Below are positions 25,394 to 33,866 of a DNA stretch of 64,000 nt, in pieces. Numbering within the stretch: position 1 is the stretch's first letter; every line of letters begins with the position of its first letter. The notes beneath the pieces are model-generated. The model worked only from the letters and a program-made list of their open reading frames with translations, was not told where the DNA came from and did no database searches. The stretch is taken from assembly GCF_024584435.1 (NCBI RefSeq), contig NZ_CP102197.1:558001-622000 (forward strand), read 5' to 3'. A program made the translations under genes and the position numbers. Source of the DNA: Schaalia odontolytica. GTDB taxonomy: Bacteria > Actinomycetota > Actinomycetes > Actinomycetales > Actinomycetaceae.

Positions 25394-25417
25394 TGCAAGG
25401 ATTGTGCGCGGTTCATC

Positions 25418-25504
25418 CTGCCGCAGGGGGACACCGAGGCGCGCGATCAACCGTCAACTGAGCGGGTTCGGCCCGCCCAACCAGACGCCCCCGACCTGCG
25501 GCAG
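25418..25504 (+). promoter_or_regulatory. Structured leader RNA upstream of rplS
   Basis: The 5' leader can close on itself: CTGCCGCAGG (25418-25427) pairs with CCTGCGGCAG (25495-25504), with three more G-C pairs past a 2-base bulge. An inner hairpin GCGGG/CCCGC (25462-25476, TTCGG loop) sits inside. The closing stem ends about eight bases before the ribosome site GGAGAAG. This suggests feedback control by L19; pairing is seen by eye, regulation is inferred. Confidence 0.45.
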
Positions 25505-25522
25505 AGGCGTCAAGGAGAAGAA

Positions 25523-25879
25523 ATGCAGAAGCTGGACGCTGTTGATGCGGCATCGCTGCGCGATAACATCCCCTCGTTCCGAGCTGGCGACACCCTCAAG
25601 GTGCACGTCAAGGTTATCGAAGGCAACCGCTCCCGTATCCAGGTCTTCCAGGGTGTCGTGATCGCTCGCCGCGGTCACGGCGTGTCCTCGACGTTCACGA
25701 TCCGCAAGATTTCCTTCGGCGTCGGCGTTGAGCGTACCTTCCCGGTCCACGCCCCCACGATCGACCACATCGAGGTCGTCACCAAGGGCGACGTTCGCCG
25801 CGCGAAGCTCTACTACCTGCGTGAGCGCCACGGCAAGGCCGCGAAGATCAAGGAGCACCGTTCCGGCAAGGCCGAGTGA
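25523..25879 (+). CDS. rplS: 50S ribosomal protein L19
   Basis: A 118-residue L19, which sits at the subunit interface. Recognised by [16 protein letters not shown] (residues 19-34), [14 protein letters not shown], and the [17 protein letters not shown] run. Normal length. ATG follows GGAGAAGAA. It has its own promoter and leader after trmD and a strong terminator. Confidence 0.96.
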   Translation: MQKLDAVDAASLRDNIPSFRAGDTLKVHVKVIEGNRSRIQVFQGVVIARRGHGVSSTFTIRKISFGVGVERTFPVHAPTIDHIEVVTKGDVRRAKLYYLRERHGKAAKIKEHRSGKAE

Positions 25880-25915
25880 GGCCAGTCGCTCCGCACCTTG
25901 GCATTTTTCACGGTG

Positions 25916-25946
25916 AGGCCCGACACCGCGCGCCGGTGTCGGGCCT
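25916..25946 (+). terminator. Hairpin terminator after rplS
   Basis: AGGCCCGACACCG / CGGTGTCGGGCCT, a perfect 13-bp stem with a 5-base loop, 36 bases past the stop. Confidence 0.75.
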
Positions 25947-25988
25947 ACCCCTATCCTTGTGACGATGGGACGTTCTGAAGGAGAAGCC

Positions 25989-26735
25989 ATGACCTCGACC
26001 GCAGGCCCGCCGCTCGGACCGACGCATGCGCCGTCCTTGAAGGACCGCGATCGGGCGGAGGCTCGCAATCGTCGTAACCCCCTCGTGTGGCTGCGTGAGA
26101 TCCTCATGATCCTCGTCGTCGCGCTCGTCATCTCCTCCCTCCTTCGGGCCTTCGTCGTCCAGGTCTTTTGGATTCCCTCTCCGTCCATGCGCAACACGCT
26201 CGTGGAGGACGACCGCATCGCGGTCTCGCGCGTCGACGCGCTGCGGGCAAACATCCACCGCGGAGACGTCGTCGTTTTCGACGATGCCCTCGGCTGGCTC
26301 GGCGCCAAGCAAGAGACCGCGCCCTCCATCGCGCGGCGCCTGGGTGAATTCACGGGCTTCGTGCCCGGGGGCGGCGAGCAGACTCTCGTCAAGCGCGTGA
26401 TCGGAGTCGGCGGGGACCGCGTCACGTGTGCGACCCCCAGCGGCAAGGTGAGTGTCAACGGCGTCGCGCTCGACGAAACCTACCTGCCGCCCGGCCAGGT
26501 GCCCTGCGGAGAACGCACCTTCGACGTTGTCGTCCCGGAGGGACACCTGTGGGTCATGGGGGACAACAGGTCGAATTCTGCGGACTCGCGCTATCACATG
26601 GGCGCGGGTCAATCCCCCTACGTGCCGGTGTCCGCGGTCGTGGGCACGGTGCAGGTCATCATCTGGCCGGTGTCGAGGTGGTCCACCGATATCGCTCACC
26701 CGGAAGTCTTCGCCGCCCTGCCCTCCTCATCGTGA
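25989..26735 (+). CDS. lepB: Signal peptidase I
   Basis: A 248-residue type I signal peptidase that cleaves signal peptides from secreted proteins. One transmembrane helix spans about residues 38-57, followed by the catalytic Ser66 in PSPSM and the general base Lys135 in LVKRVIGVGGD; the late GDNRSNSADSRY box is present. The ATG at 25989 follows AAGGAGAAGCC. The stop overlaps the rnhB start (TGATG), so the two are coupled. Located after rplS, as in mycobacteria. Confidence 0.94.
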   Translation: MTSTAGPPLGPTHAPSLKDRDRAEARNRRNPLVWLREILMILVVALVISSLLRAFVVQVFWIPSPSMRNTLVEDDRIAVSRVDALRANIHRGDVVVFDDALGWLGAKQETAPSIARRLGEFTGFVPGGGEQTLVKRVIGVGGDRVTCATPSGKVSVNGVALDETYLPPGQVPCGERTFDVVVPEGHLWVMGDNRSNSADSRYHMGAGQSPYVPVSAVVGTVQVIIWPVSRWSTDIAHPEVFAALPSSS

Positions 26736-27427
26736 TGACAGCATCAAGAGAGCTGGAATACTCCCTGGCCCAGCGGTGGGGAGTGGTTGCCGGGATGGAT
26801 GAAGTCGGGCGCGGTGCCCTCGCTGGACCCGTCGCGGTCGGCGTTGCCCTCGTTGGCGCGGATGCGCCCGCAGTGCCCGGTGGACTCACCGACTCCAAGG
26901 CGCTCTCTCCCCGGCGGCGTGAGGCCCTCGTCGAGCCGATTCATTCCTGGGTCCTGGCCTCGTGCGTCGCCTACGCGTCTGCGGCCGAGATCGACCGATG
27001 GGGTATCGTGTGTGCGCTACGGCTGGCTGGACGCCGCGCGCTAGCCGGCGTCGTCGCGAAGGGGCATGCGCCCGGGGGAGTGCTCCTTGACGGCTCCCAC
27101 GACTGGCTGTCCATCCCGGATGATCTCTGTGCGGCCGACGGCCCGGACTATCCCGACTGCGGCGCTCTGCCCGTGCACACTCAGGTCAAGGCCGACGCCT
27201 CCTGCGCGGTCGTCGCGGCGGCCTCGGTGCTGGCCAAGGTTGCCAGGGACCGCCTCATGCGCGAGGCCGAGGACCCGGGCTACGGATGGGCATCGAACAA
27301 GGGTTACGGCTCTGCCGCCCACGCCCAGGCCATCGCTCGGCTCGGCGTCAGCGACTTCCACCGACGCACGTGGAGGATGCCGCAGGTACGGACAAACGAG
27401 GGCACGCCGGGGTGGCGCGGCGCGTGA
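26735..27427 (+). CDS. rnhB: Ribonuclease HII
   Basis: A 230-residue RNase HII, which cuts RNA in RNA-DNA hybrids and removes single ribonucleotides from DNA. The acidic catalytic set is visible: Asp22 and Glu23 in GMDEVGRGALAGP, Asp in LLDGS, and Asp in VKADASC. A GYGWASNKGYGS segment also fits. The ATG overlaps the lepB stop by one base. Confidence 0.93.
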   Translation: MTASRELEYSLAQRWGVVAGMDEVGRGALAGPVAVGVALVGADAPAVPGGLTDSKALSPRRREALVEPIHSWVLASCVAYASAAEIDRWGIVCALRLAGRRALAGVVAKGHAPGGVLLDGSHDWLSIPDDLCAADGPDYPDCGALPVHTQVKADASCAVVAAASVLAKVARDRLMREAEDPGYGWASNKGYGSAAHAQAIARLGVSDFHRRTWRMPQVRTNEGTPGWRGA

Positions 27428-27442
27428 GCGGCATGCTTTCGG

Positions 27443-27448
27443 CATGAT
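27443..27448 (+). promoter_or_regulatory. -10-like hexamer before DUF2469 gene
   Basis: CATGAT six bases before the GTG at 27455, with no ribosome site. It deviates at the first base from the TANNNT pattern, so support is weaker. Confidence 0.3.
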
Positions 27449-27454
27449 TGGTCT

Positions 27455-27754
27455 GTGAACGAAGAGATTGAAGGCTACGAGAACAAGCTGGAGCTAGAGC
27501 TATTCAAGGAATATCGCGACGTCATAGGCTTGTTCAAGTATGTCGTGGAGACAGAGAGGCGTTTCTACCTCTGCAATCACGTTGACGTGCAGGCCCGCCC
27601 CGTGGGAGGCGATGTCTTCTTCGAGCTGACGCTGTCCGACGCGTGGGTGTGGGACATCTACCGCTCTTCTCGCTTCGTGCGCTCGGTCCGCGTCGTCACC
27701 TATAAGGACGTCAACGTCGAAGAGCTGTCCAAGCCCGAGCTCGACATCCCCTAG
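27455..27754 (+). CDS. DUF2469 family protein
   Basis: A 99-residue protein of the actinobacteria-specific DUF2469 family (Rv2901c-like). Family features are the acidic helix EEIEGYENKLELELFKEYRDV, described here only by its ends (residues 3-23), then FKYVVETERRFYL and the VWDIYRSSRFV segment. Always found between rnhB and yraN in actinobacteria; function unknown. It ends before a clear intrinsic terminator. Confidence 0.9.
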   Translation: MNEEIEGYENKLELELFKEYRDVIGLFKYVVETERRFYLCNHVDVQARPVGGDVFFELTLSDAWVWDIYRSSRFVRSVRVVTYKDVNVEELSKPELDIP

Positions 27755-27760
27755 GCAGCG

Positions 27761-27830
27761 CGCTCGCAGGCGCGAGCGAGTATCCACAGCACACCCAGCA
27801 TGCCGTCGCCTGTCCACAGGCGGCGGTTTT
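27761..27830 (+). terminator. Tandem hairpins with T run after DUF2469 gene
   Basis: A small hairpin CGCTCGC/GCGAGCG (27761-27778) is followed by CCGTCGCCTG / CAGGCGGCGG (27803-27826; 10 bp with one G-T pair, 4-base loop) and TTTT (27827-27830). The second is a classic intrinsic terminator, the clearest with a T run in the window. Confidence 0.75.
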
Positions 27831-27884
27831 CGCATTGAGCGTGCGCCTTCGCGGCGAGCATCGTGGTGGTGGAGGTGAACCGAC

Positions 27885-28325
27885 ATGACACGCTCAACAC
27901 GTCCCGATCGACGCGCGCTCGGGATAGCCGGGGAGAACACCGCGTGCCTCGTCGTCGAAGAGGAGGGACTTCGCGTTATCGAGCGCAACTGGCGAGACGG
28001 GCGCCGCGGAGAAATCGACATCATCGCATGCGACGAGACGGACCCGTGCGATCCTCGCACCGTCGTGGTGGAGGTGCGCACCAGGGTGGGACGTCGACAC
28101 GGAAGCGCTCTGGCGTCGATTGACGAACGCAAGGTCACGCAACTGAGGAAACTGACCGGAGCGTGGTGCCGTGCTCGGGGGCCTCTCGGGTCACGAGTGC
28201 GCATTGACGTCGTGGCGATCACCCTCGATGCCGCCCAGCTGCGGCTATTCCCCGGCCACGGGTGCCAGGACGTGGATCTTCGTGATCTTGGAGCACGCGT
28301 CGCGTGGTTGCGAGGCGTGCAATGA
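27885..28325 (+). CDS. yraN: UPF0102 (YraN) family endonuclease-like protein
   Basis: A 146-residue YraN family protein with a Holliday-junction-resolvase-like fold. The nuclease-like core is RGEIDIIACD (residues 41-50) and VVVEVRTRVG, where the E-D-ExK pattern usually ends in Lys; here the position after Glu-Val is Arg (EVRTR), so activity is uncertain. Some family members act in DNA uptake or repair. A GGAGGTGA ribosome site precedes the ATG, and the stop overlaps the comM ATG, forming a yraN-comM-dprA competence operon. Confidence 0.88.
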   Translation: MTRSTRPDRRALGIAGENTACLVVEEEGLRVIERNWRDGRRGEIDIIACDETDPCDPRTVVVEVRTRVGRRHGSALASIDERKVTQLRKLTGAWCRARGPLGSRVRIDVVAITLDAAQLRLFPGHGCQDVDLRDLGARVAWLRGVQ

Positions 28326-29869
28326 ATGCTCCCGGACTGGCCCGCACGTACTCAATGAGTATCGTCGGCATCGAAGGACACCTGGTCGACGTCGAAACAT
28401 ACGCGGGATCGGGGCTTGTGGCCTTCACGCTTGTTGGACTACTCGACACCTCAGTTCGGGAGGCACGCGATCGAGTCCGCGCCGCCTTCGAGTCCTGCGG
28501 GCTGGATGTTCTCGACCAGCGCATCACCGTCAACCTGTCGCCGGCGGGGATCCCCAAGTCGGGGTCCGCCTTCGACCTCGCTATCGCCGCGTCGGTCGCA
28601 CTGGCGACCGGCCTGGTCTCGCCCCTCGCATTCGAAGACACCGTGATCATTGGGGAACTGGCTCTCGACGGAAGCATTCAACCGGTGCGCGGAGTCCTCC
28701 CTGCGGTGCTCGCGGCGCGCTCGCGCGGGGTGCGCCGCGTGATCGTCCCGACCGCGTGCGCGCGTGAGGCATCCCTCGTGTCGGGGATTGAGGCCGTTCC
28801 CTTTGCGCACCTTGCGGACCTCATCGCGTGGGCCGGGGGAGAGGCGGTGAAGGCACCGTTCCACGGTCGCCTCGACATCGACAGTCGGACGGGAGCCGCG
28901 CACGCGGAGCACGCGGTCGACATGTCCGACGTGAGAGGCCAGCCCGAGGCGGTGGCGGCAATGGAAGTGGCGGCGGCGGGCGGACACCACGTGTTCCTCC
29001 TCGGTGAGCCGGGGTCGGGAAAGACAATGCTGGCATCACGACTGCCGACAATCCTGCCAGACCTGGATCCGGACACCGCCCTCGTGACGACGTCCCTGCA
29101 CTCGGTGGCCGGCTTGGTTCCCGCAGGACTCCAGCTTCTCACTCGCCCGCCCCTACAAGCCCCCCACCACAGTGTCACGATGCCGGCGTTGATTGGCGGT
29201 GGGTCGAGGTCGCTCGCCCCCGGCGCCGCCTCTCTCGCCCACGGAGGTGTTCTCTTCCTTGACGAAGCCACGGAGTTTGCCCCCTCGGTGCTCGACTCCT
29301 TGCGGGAGCCGCTCGAGTCGGGGCGCATCCACCTGCATCGATCGGGGGTCCACGCCACCTATCCGGCGGCATTCCAACTCGTCATGGCCTCAAATCCGTG
29401 CCCGTGCGGGGGCGGGAGGGGCGGACGCGGGTGCTCGTGTTCCTCGCTCAATAGGCGTCGCTACCTCTCCCGATTGTCCGGACCGCTGCTTGACCGGATG
29501 GACATCAGGATCGACATGCACACGCCCAGCCGCGCCGACATGGCCACGGGGGCAGCGCAGGACTCGGCGTCGATGCGTCAACGCGTCTGCGAAGCCCGCG
29601 AGCGCGCACGCCACCGACTGCGCGACACCCCGTGGGTGGCCAATGCGCAGCTTCCCGGCGCGTGGATCCGCAGGTGTTCGGGCATCGCATCCGACCTGGT
29701 CGAGCAGATCGATCGTCTCGTTGAGGCTGGCCGTGCCTCGATGCGCGGCGCCGATCGAATGCTGCGCCTGGCCTGGACGCTAGCCGACCTGGAGGGCACG
29801 AAGAGCGTGACCTTGGACCACATTGTTGCCGCTGAGCAGTTACGGAATGGAAGTGATCACCGTGAATGA
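28322..29869 (+). CDS. comM: Competence protein ComM (YifB/Mg-chelatase-like AAA ATPase)
   Basis: A 515-residue AAA+ ATPase. The N-terminal Lon-like ChlI domain (FTLVGLLDTSVREARDR; SPAGIPKSGSAFDL) is followed by the ATPase core with GEPGSGKT (228-235), LFLDEATEF (Walker B), and the Cys-rich NPCPCG...CSC insert, then the ComM C-terminal domain. ComM is a helicase that promotes branch migration during natural transformation. The ATG overlaps the yraN stop by four bases, and the dprA start lies inside its last codons. Confidence 0.93.
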   Translation: MNAPGLARTYSMSIVGIEGHLVDVETYAGSGLVAFTLVGLLDTSVREARDRVRAAFESCGLDVLDQRITVNLSPAGIPKSGSAFDLAIAASVALATGLVSPLAFEDTVIIGELALDGSIQPVRGVLPAVLAARSRGVRRVIVPTACAREASLVSGIEAVPFAHLADLIAWAGGEAVKAPFHGRLDIDSRTGAAHAEHAVDMSDVRGQPEAVAAMEVAAAGGHHVFLLGEPGSGKTMLASRLPTILPDLDPDTALVTTSLHSVAGLVPAGLQLLTRPPLQAPHHSVTMPALIGGGSRSLAPGAASLAHGGVLFLDEATEFAPSVLDSLREPLESGRIHLHRSGVHATYPAAFQLVMASNPCPCGGGRGGRGCSCSSLNRRRYLSRLSGPLLDRMDIRIDMHTPSRADMATGAAQDSASMRQRVCEARERARHRLRDTPWVANAQLPGAWIRRCSGIASDLVEQIDRLVEAGRASMRGADRMLRLAWTLADLEGTKSVTLDHIVAAEQLRNGSDHRE

Positions 29870-31028
29870 CCAAGATGTTCGTGACGCCGCGTGGTGGTCG
29901 GCGGTCGCGGAGCCTGCGGATCGGGCAGCGCGAATCGTGCGCACGAAGCTCGGAGACTGCCAGGCGCGCCAGTGGCTGTTGGGGCGATGGCACAGCTCTC
30001 CCGACGCGCTTGCCGAGCACCCCGAAATCGACTGGCGGCGACAGTGGAACAGGTGGCGGGAGCGAGCGCTGGCGGTCGACATTGAGCGCGAGTGGGAGCG
30101 CGCAAAGCGCGCGGGAGGTGGCTTCATCACGCCGTCTGATGCGCGGTGGCCCGCGCAGCTCGGGTGCCTGGGTGACGAGGAACCGATGGGACTGTGGTTC
30201 CTTGGGCGCCTCGAGAAGAACCCCGAGGTCGACAGGCACGTCTCGATCGTGGGGGCTCGCGCATCGACGGGATCAGGGGAGCGTTGCGCGCGCAACATGG
30301 CTCACTACTTGGCTCGCGCCGGCTACACCGTCGTTTCCGGGGGAGCGATTGGGATCGACATCGAGGCACACAGGGGAGCAATGCTCGCCGGCGGTCGAAC
30401 AATCTGCGTGCTCGCCGGTGGAGTTGCCAACCCCTATCCGGCCTGTCACGGGGCGGTCTTCCGTGACGTGCTGACCTCAGGGGGTGCTCTCGTGTCCGAG
30501 GTCGCTCCCAGCGCCAGGCCGGCTAAGTGGCGCTTCCTGACGCGCAACAGGCTGATCGCCGCGTGGAGCGGCGCCACCGTCGTCGTCGAGGCCGGGGCGC
30601 GCTCGGGTGCCTTGGCGACCGCGCGGTGGGCGATGGAGTGCGGACGACAGCTCGGTGCCGTGCCCGGAGCGGTTGATGCGCCCATGTCGGTGGGGTGCCT
30701 CGAGCTCGCTCGCAATGGTGCGACGATCATCCGCGACGGACGAGATGCTGCGGAACTCGCCGGACCCATCGGTGCTGACGAGAGTGTGCCGCTGTTTGGC
30801 ATGCCCGTGGAGGAAGACCGCGGAGCCGATGCCCTGGCGCCCGTCCCCCGTCGCGTGTGGGAGGCGCTTCCGCGAAGCTCTCCCGCCGACGTCACCTCCA
30901 TATGCGTTGCCGCCGGCCTTGGTCGCGATGAGGTCAACCGGGCGCTCCTCGAGCTGTCCGCGGGCGGGATGGTCACGGGTTCAACGCGCGGGTGGTCGCG
31001 AGCACGTATCGGGAACGGGCGCACGTGA
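29862..31028 (+). CDS. dprA: DNA processing protein DprA
   Basis: A 388-residue DprA/Smf, which loads RecA onto incoming single-stranded DNA in transformation. The Rossmann-like core shows VGARASTGSGERCA, VVSGGAIGIDIEAHRGAM, AGGVANPYP, PAKWRFLTRNRLIAAWS and EAGARSGALATA; a C-terminal winged helix spans the last 65 residues. The N-terminal 110 residues are a helical extension. GTG 29862 is chosen because GGAAG lies eight bases upstream; ATG 29847 (five codons earlier) is an alternative. The overlap with comM suggests coupling. Confidence 0.9.
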   Translation: MNDQDVRDAAWWSAVAEPADRAARIVRTKLGDCQARQWLLGRWHSSPDALAEHPEIDWRRQWNRWRERALAVDIEREWERAKRAGGGFITPSDARWPAQLGCLGDEEPMGLWFLGRLEKNPEVDRHVSIVGARASTGSGERCARNMAHYLARAGYTVVSGGAIGIDIEAHRGAMLAGGRTICVLAGGVANPYPACHGAVFRDVLTSGGALVSEVAPSARPAKWRFLTRNRLIAAWSGATVVVEAGARSGALATARWAMECGRQLGAVPGAVDAPMSVGCLELARNGATIIRDGRDAAELAGPIGADESVPLFGMPVEEDRGADALAPVPRRVWEALPRSSPADVTSICVAAGLGRDEVNRALLELSAGGMVTGSTRGWSRARIGNGRT

Positions 31029-31036
31029 CCGACGGA

Positions 31037-31081
31037 GCTTTCGCGCGGGCCCTCGCGCGGGGACGCGCTGCGTGCGAAAGC
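31037..31081 (+). terminator. Hairpin after dprA
   Basis: GCTTTCGC / GCGAAAGC, an 8-bp stem closing a 29-base GC-rich interior, eight bases past the dprA stop; plausible terminator, no T run. Confidence 0.35.
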
Positions 31082-31161
31082 GCCTGGCGAGGCGTGGAGG
31101 AGGCATGCGTCGGCGTCGTACTCGCCCGGGACGGTGCCGAAGCGACATGCGCTGGACGCCG

Positions 31162-31167
31162 TAGGAT
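31162..31167 (+). promoter_or_regulatory. -10 hexamer, leaderless xerC
   Basis: TAGGAT six bases before the ATG at 31174; no ribosome-binding sequence. Confidence 0.5.
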
Positions 31168-31173
31168 GGCGAC

Positions 31174-32085
31174 ATGGAAGCGAGCGTGGGCGATCGGTGG
31201 GGCGAGTACCTCAGGCACGGGCGAGGCATGAGCGATCACACGATCGAGGCGTATCTGGGGGACCTTCGCTCGCTTCTCAGCTTCGCGGGGTTGGCGTGGG
31301 AAGCCTCGGCGGCCGAGCTGGCGGAGGCGCTCACTCAACGACGTATCCGATCCTGGCTTGCCGACACGCTCGCCCGCGGCGGAGCGCGATCGACGATCGC
31401 GCGCCACACCGCGTCGGTGCGCCACTTTACGGCGTGGGCGACACGCGAGGGAATCCTTGCTCACGACCCGGCTGCGTTACTCACGAACCCGCGCGCCGAC
31501 CAGCGCCTCCCGGCTCCGCTTGATGAGTCGGAGGCTCGTCTGCTGCTCAACCACGCGCGCGACGAAGCGCGCGGGGGCGGCCCGTCCCAGTTGCGTAACT
31601 GGGCGATCCTTGAGCTCATCTACGCGTGCGGACTGCGCGTCTCAGAAGCATGCGGACTCGACATCTCCTCCCTGAACCGTGAGGCGCTCACCGTGCGCGT
31701 CACGGGTAAAGGAAACAAGGAACGCGTGGTTCCCTACGGCCCACCGGCAGCCGATGCTCTCGATCACTGGCTGGTGCGCGGGCGTGCGCTTCTCGCGCGC
31801 GAAGGCAGCGGGGACGCGCTATTTCTCGGGGACCGCGGCGGGCGCATCGACCCCAGGATTGTTCGTTCGATGGTGCACGCGGCGGCGGCGCGCGCGGGCG
31901 TCCACGACGTCGCGCCGCACGGGTTGCGACACTCGACGGCCACGCACCTCCTACAGGGCGGAGCCGACCTGCGTGCCGTCCAAGAGATGCTGGGCCACGC
32001 CTCGCTGGCCACGACGCAGCGCTACACCCACGTTGACACCGCTCGCCTGAGCGCGATCTATCAACGCGCCCATCCGAGGGCGTGA
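31174..32085 (+). CDS. xerC: Tyrosine recombinase (XerC-type)
   Basis: A 303-residue tyrosine recombinase that resolves chromosome dimers at dif with XerD. The N-terminal SAM-like domain spans residues 1-100, and the catalytic residues are all present: Arg155 (GLRVSE), Lys179 (GKGNKER), His249 and Arg252 (HGLRHS), His275 (LGHAS) and the nucleophile Tyr284 (TQRYTH). Its place between dprA and rpsB is conserved, so it is a housekeeping Xer and not a phage integrase. It converges on the M23-like gene with three bases between the stops. Confidence 0.92.
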   Translation: MEASVGDRWGEYLRHGRGMSDHTIEAYLGDLRSLLSFAGLAWEASAAELAEALTQRRIRSWLADTLARGGARSTIARHTASVRHFTAWATREGILAHDPAALLTNPRADQRLPAPLDESEARLLLNHARDEARGGGPSQLRNWAILELIYACGLRVSEACGLDISSLNREALTVRVTGKGNKERVVPYGPPAADALDHWLVRGRALLAREGSGDALFLGDRGGRIDPRIVRSMVHAAAARAGVHDVAPHGLRHSTATHLLQGGADLRAVQEMLGHASLATTQRYTHVDTARLSAIYQRAHPRA

Positions 32086-32088
32086 TGA

Positions 32089-32616
32089 TCACGAAGGCCC
32101 CTGCCGCTCGTCGCCGTCCCAGGGAAGCAGGCGAGGCGGACCAACGGTCAAGCGCAGGGGGTTGACGTAGGTTGTCCGGCCGGTCTTGGCTCCCCAGTGG
32201 AGCGTCGTCGAGTCCTGAGAAACCGTCCCGATCTCGTCTCCCTTCTCGACGGTGTCTCCGGCTTTGACGCGCGGGTCGATCGGCAGGTACGTCGACCATA
32301 TCGAGCGGTCGCCCATCGTGTGTCGAATCGATACGACTCCCCGCCCGCCGACGCGGCCCGCAAAACTGACTGTTCCCTGCGCGCAGGCGTAGACCGGACG
32401 TCCCGGCCCGTATGCGAGCGTGACTCCGCGCCTGCCGGGAAGCCAATCGTGGGCGGGCGGGGCAAAAGACGACACGACCGGCACGGGGTCTCCGGTGGGC
32501 CACTGCCACACGCCGGGGCGCTCGGCGGCGCTCGGCGACGGCGCCGACGCCAGGGCCACGCACGCAAGGGCGACACCCAGGAACGGGTGACGACAAGAGG
32601 AGAGAGAAAGGGCCAT
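32089..32616 (-). CDS. M23-like exported protein with degenerate metal site
   Basis: A 175-residue protein with a signal peptide (about residues 1-30, ending PSAAE) and an M23 peptidase-like fold (LAYGPGRPVYACAQGTVSFAGRVGG, named by ends residues 67-91; then VKAGDTVEKGDEIGTV, 117-132). The zinc-binding HxxxD is replaced: Arg62 and Thr66 in GRRGVTLA. The later HxH is Thr138-Leu-His140. So two of three zinc ligands and a catalytic His are missing, and it is probably not a working peptidase. A role as a peptidoglycan-binding or regulatory factor is inference. An M23 gene beside rpsB is conserved in actinobacteria. Confidence 0.75.
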   Translation of the reverse strand: MALSLSSCRHPFLGVALACVALASAPSPSAAERPGVWQWPTGDPVPVVSSFAPPAHDWLPGRRGVTLAYGPGRPVYACAQGTVSFAGRVGGRGVVSIRHTMGDRSIWSTYLPIDPRVKAGDTVEKGDEIGTVSQDSTTLHWGAKTGRTTYVNPLRLTVGPPRLLPWDGDERQGPS

Positions 32617-33019
32617 AGCCCCACGATGCCCGCCGAGGCCTCGTCGCGCCAGAGGTCCTCAACCGCCTGTGGATACGATGCACGCTCGCTTCCCGCCTGT
32701 GAACTCGGTCGCAGGCCGACGAATGAGCCTCGGCCATCCGAGCATGCGGCCAGCGCGCAGTCGGCAACCTCTCACGCGCTGTGGCTGACACGGGAAGGCC
32801 TGTGCGGTACGATTATCGGGCGCTTGCCTTGTGCAAGTGACTTCGCGTGCCATTGTCGCAAGCCCGGGGAGAGCTTCCCGGAAGGCGAGGCGCGGCAGCC
32901 TCGGTCCCCTCGGGGATGGTTGCCGGTCATGGCACCAGGGTGCGCCCTCGCGCACAGACAACCGATAACACGGGGTAAACCCCACCGATCACTCGCGACT
33001 TGCGGGGAAAGGACGAGCC
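32617..33019. other. Gene-free region: rpsB promoter and leader
   Basis: A 403-base gap without a convincing gene. It holds the rpsB promoter (32785-32813) and a leader of about 200 bases with several small hairpins, including GTGCGC/GCGCAC (32940-32955) and GGGGT/ACCCC around 32975. The part before 32780 shows nothing clear beyond the upstream side of the M23-like gene. Confidence 0.5.
32785..32813 (+). promoter_or_regulatory. rpsB-tsf promoter
   Basis: CTGACA (32785-32790), a 17-base spacer and TACGAT (32808-32813): near-consensus -35 and -10 with ideal spacing. Transcription should start near 32820, about 200 bases before rpsB. Confidence 0.65.
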
Positions 33020-33841
33020 ATGGCAATCGTTACCATGCGTCAGCTCCTCGAGTCCGGTGTCCACTTCGGTCACCAGACTCGCCGTTGGAACCCGAAGATG
33101 AAGCGCTTCATCCTCACCGAGCGCAACGGCATCTACATCATTGACCTGCAGCAGACCATCGCCGACATCGACATCGCCTTCGATTTCGTCAAGCAGACCG
33201 TTGCCCACGGCGGCACCCTGCTGTTCGTCGGCACCAAGAAGCAGGCCCAGGAAGCGGTTGCGGAACAGGCTCAGCGTGTCGGCATGCCCTACGTGAACCA
33301 CCGTTGGCTCGGCGGCATGCTCACCAACTTCTCGACTGTTGCCACGCGTCTGCAGCGCCTGAAGGAACTCGAGCAGATCGACTTCGACGATGTGGCCGCC
33401 TCCGGGCACACCAAGAAGGAACTGCTCATGATGCGCCGCGAGAAGGACAAGCTCGCCCGCACCCTCGGCGGCATCCGCGACATGACGAAGGTTCCCTCCG
33501 CCGTGTGGATCGTTGACCCCAAGAAGGAGCACCTGGCGGTTTCCGAGGCACGTAAGCTGCGCATCCCGATCGTCGCCATCCTCGACACGAACGCCGATCC
33601 GGACGAGGTCGACTACCGTATCCCCGGCAACGACGACGCGATCCGCGCTGTTGCCCTGCTGACCCGCGTGGTCGCAGACGCCGTCGCCGAGGGCCTCATT
33701 GCCCGCTCCGACGTGCGTAAAGGCAAGGGCGAGGAGACCGACGCGGAGCCTCTGGCCGAGTGGGAGCGCGAGCTCCTTGAGGGCGAGGTCAAGGCCGACG
33801 AGGCTGCCGCCGCCGAAGAGGCCGCCCCCAAGCAGGACTGA
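33020..33841 (+). CDS. rpsB: 30S ribosomal protein S2
   Basis: A 273-residue S2. Recognised by [20 protein letters not shown] (residues 6-25), [15 protein letters not shown] segment NHRWLGGML, and [16 protein letters not shown]. The C-terminal 45 residues are acidic and Ala/Glu-rich. GGGGAAAGGA precedes the ATG. It is followed 25 bases later by tsf, the universal pair. Confidence 0.97.
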   Translation: MAIVTMRQLLESGVHFGHQTRRWNPKMKRFILTERNGIYIIDLQQTIADIDIAFDFVKQTVAHGGTLLFVGTKKQAQEAVAEQAQRVGMPYVNHRWLGGMLTNFSTVATRLQRLKELEQIDFDDVAASGHTKKELLMMRREKDKLARTLGGIRDMTKVPSAVWIVDPKKEHLAVSEARKLRIPIVAILDTNADPDEVDYRIPGNDDAIRAVALLTRVVADAVAEGLIARSDVRKGKGEETDAEPLAEWERELLEGEVKADEAAAAEEAAPKQD

Positions 33842-33866
33842 ACGTTTTACTGAGAGGAATCATCCG

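Noticed and set aside
27779..27820. Two DnaA-box-like words (TATCCACAG and TGTCCACAG) close together
   Set aside because: Only two imperfect boxes, one inside a transcription terminator, and no dnaA/dnaN or AT-rich element nearby; not an origin.
31174..32085. Tyrosine recombinase as a sign of an integrated element
   Set aside because: The gene sits at the conserved dprA-xerC-rpsB position and has XerC features; no attachment repeats or phage genes surround it.
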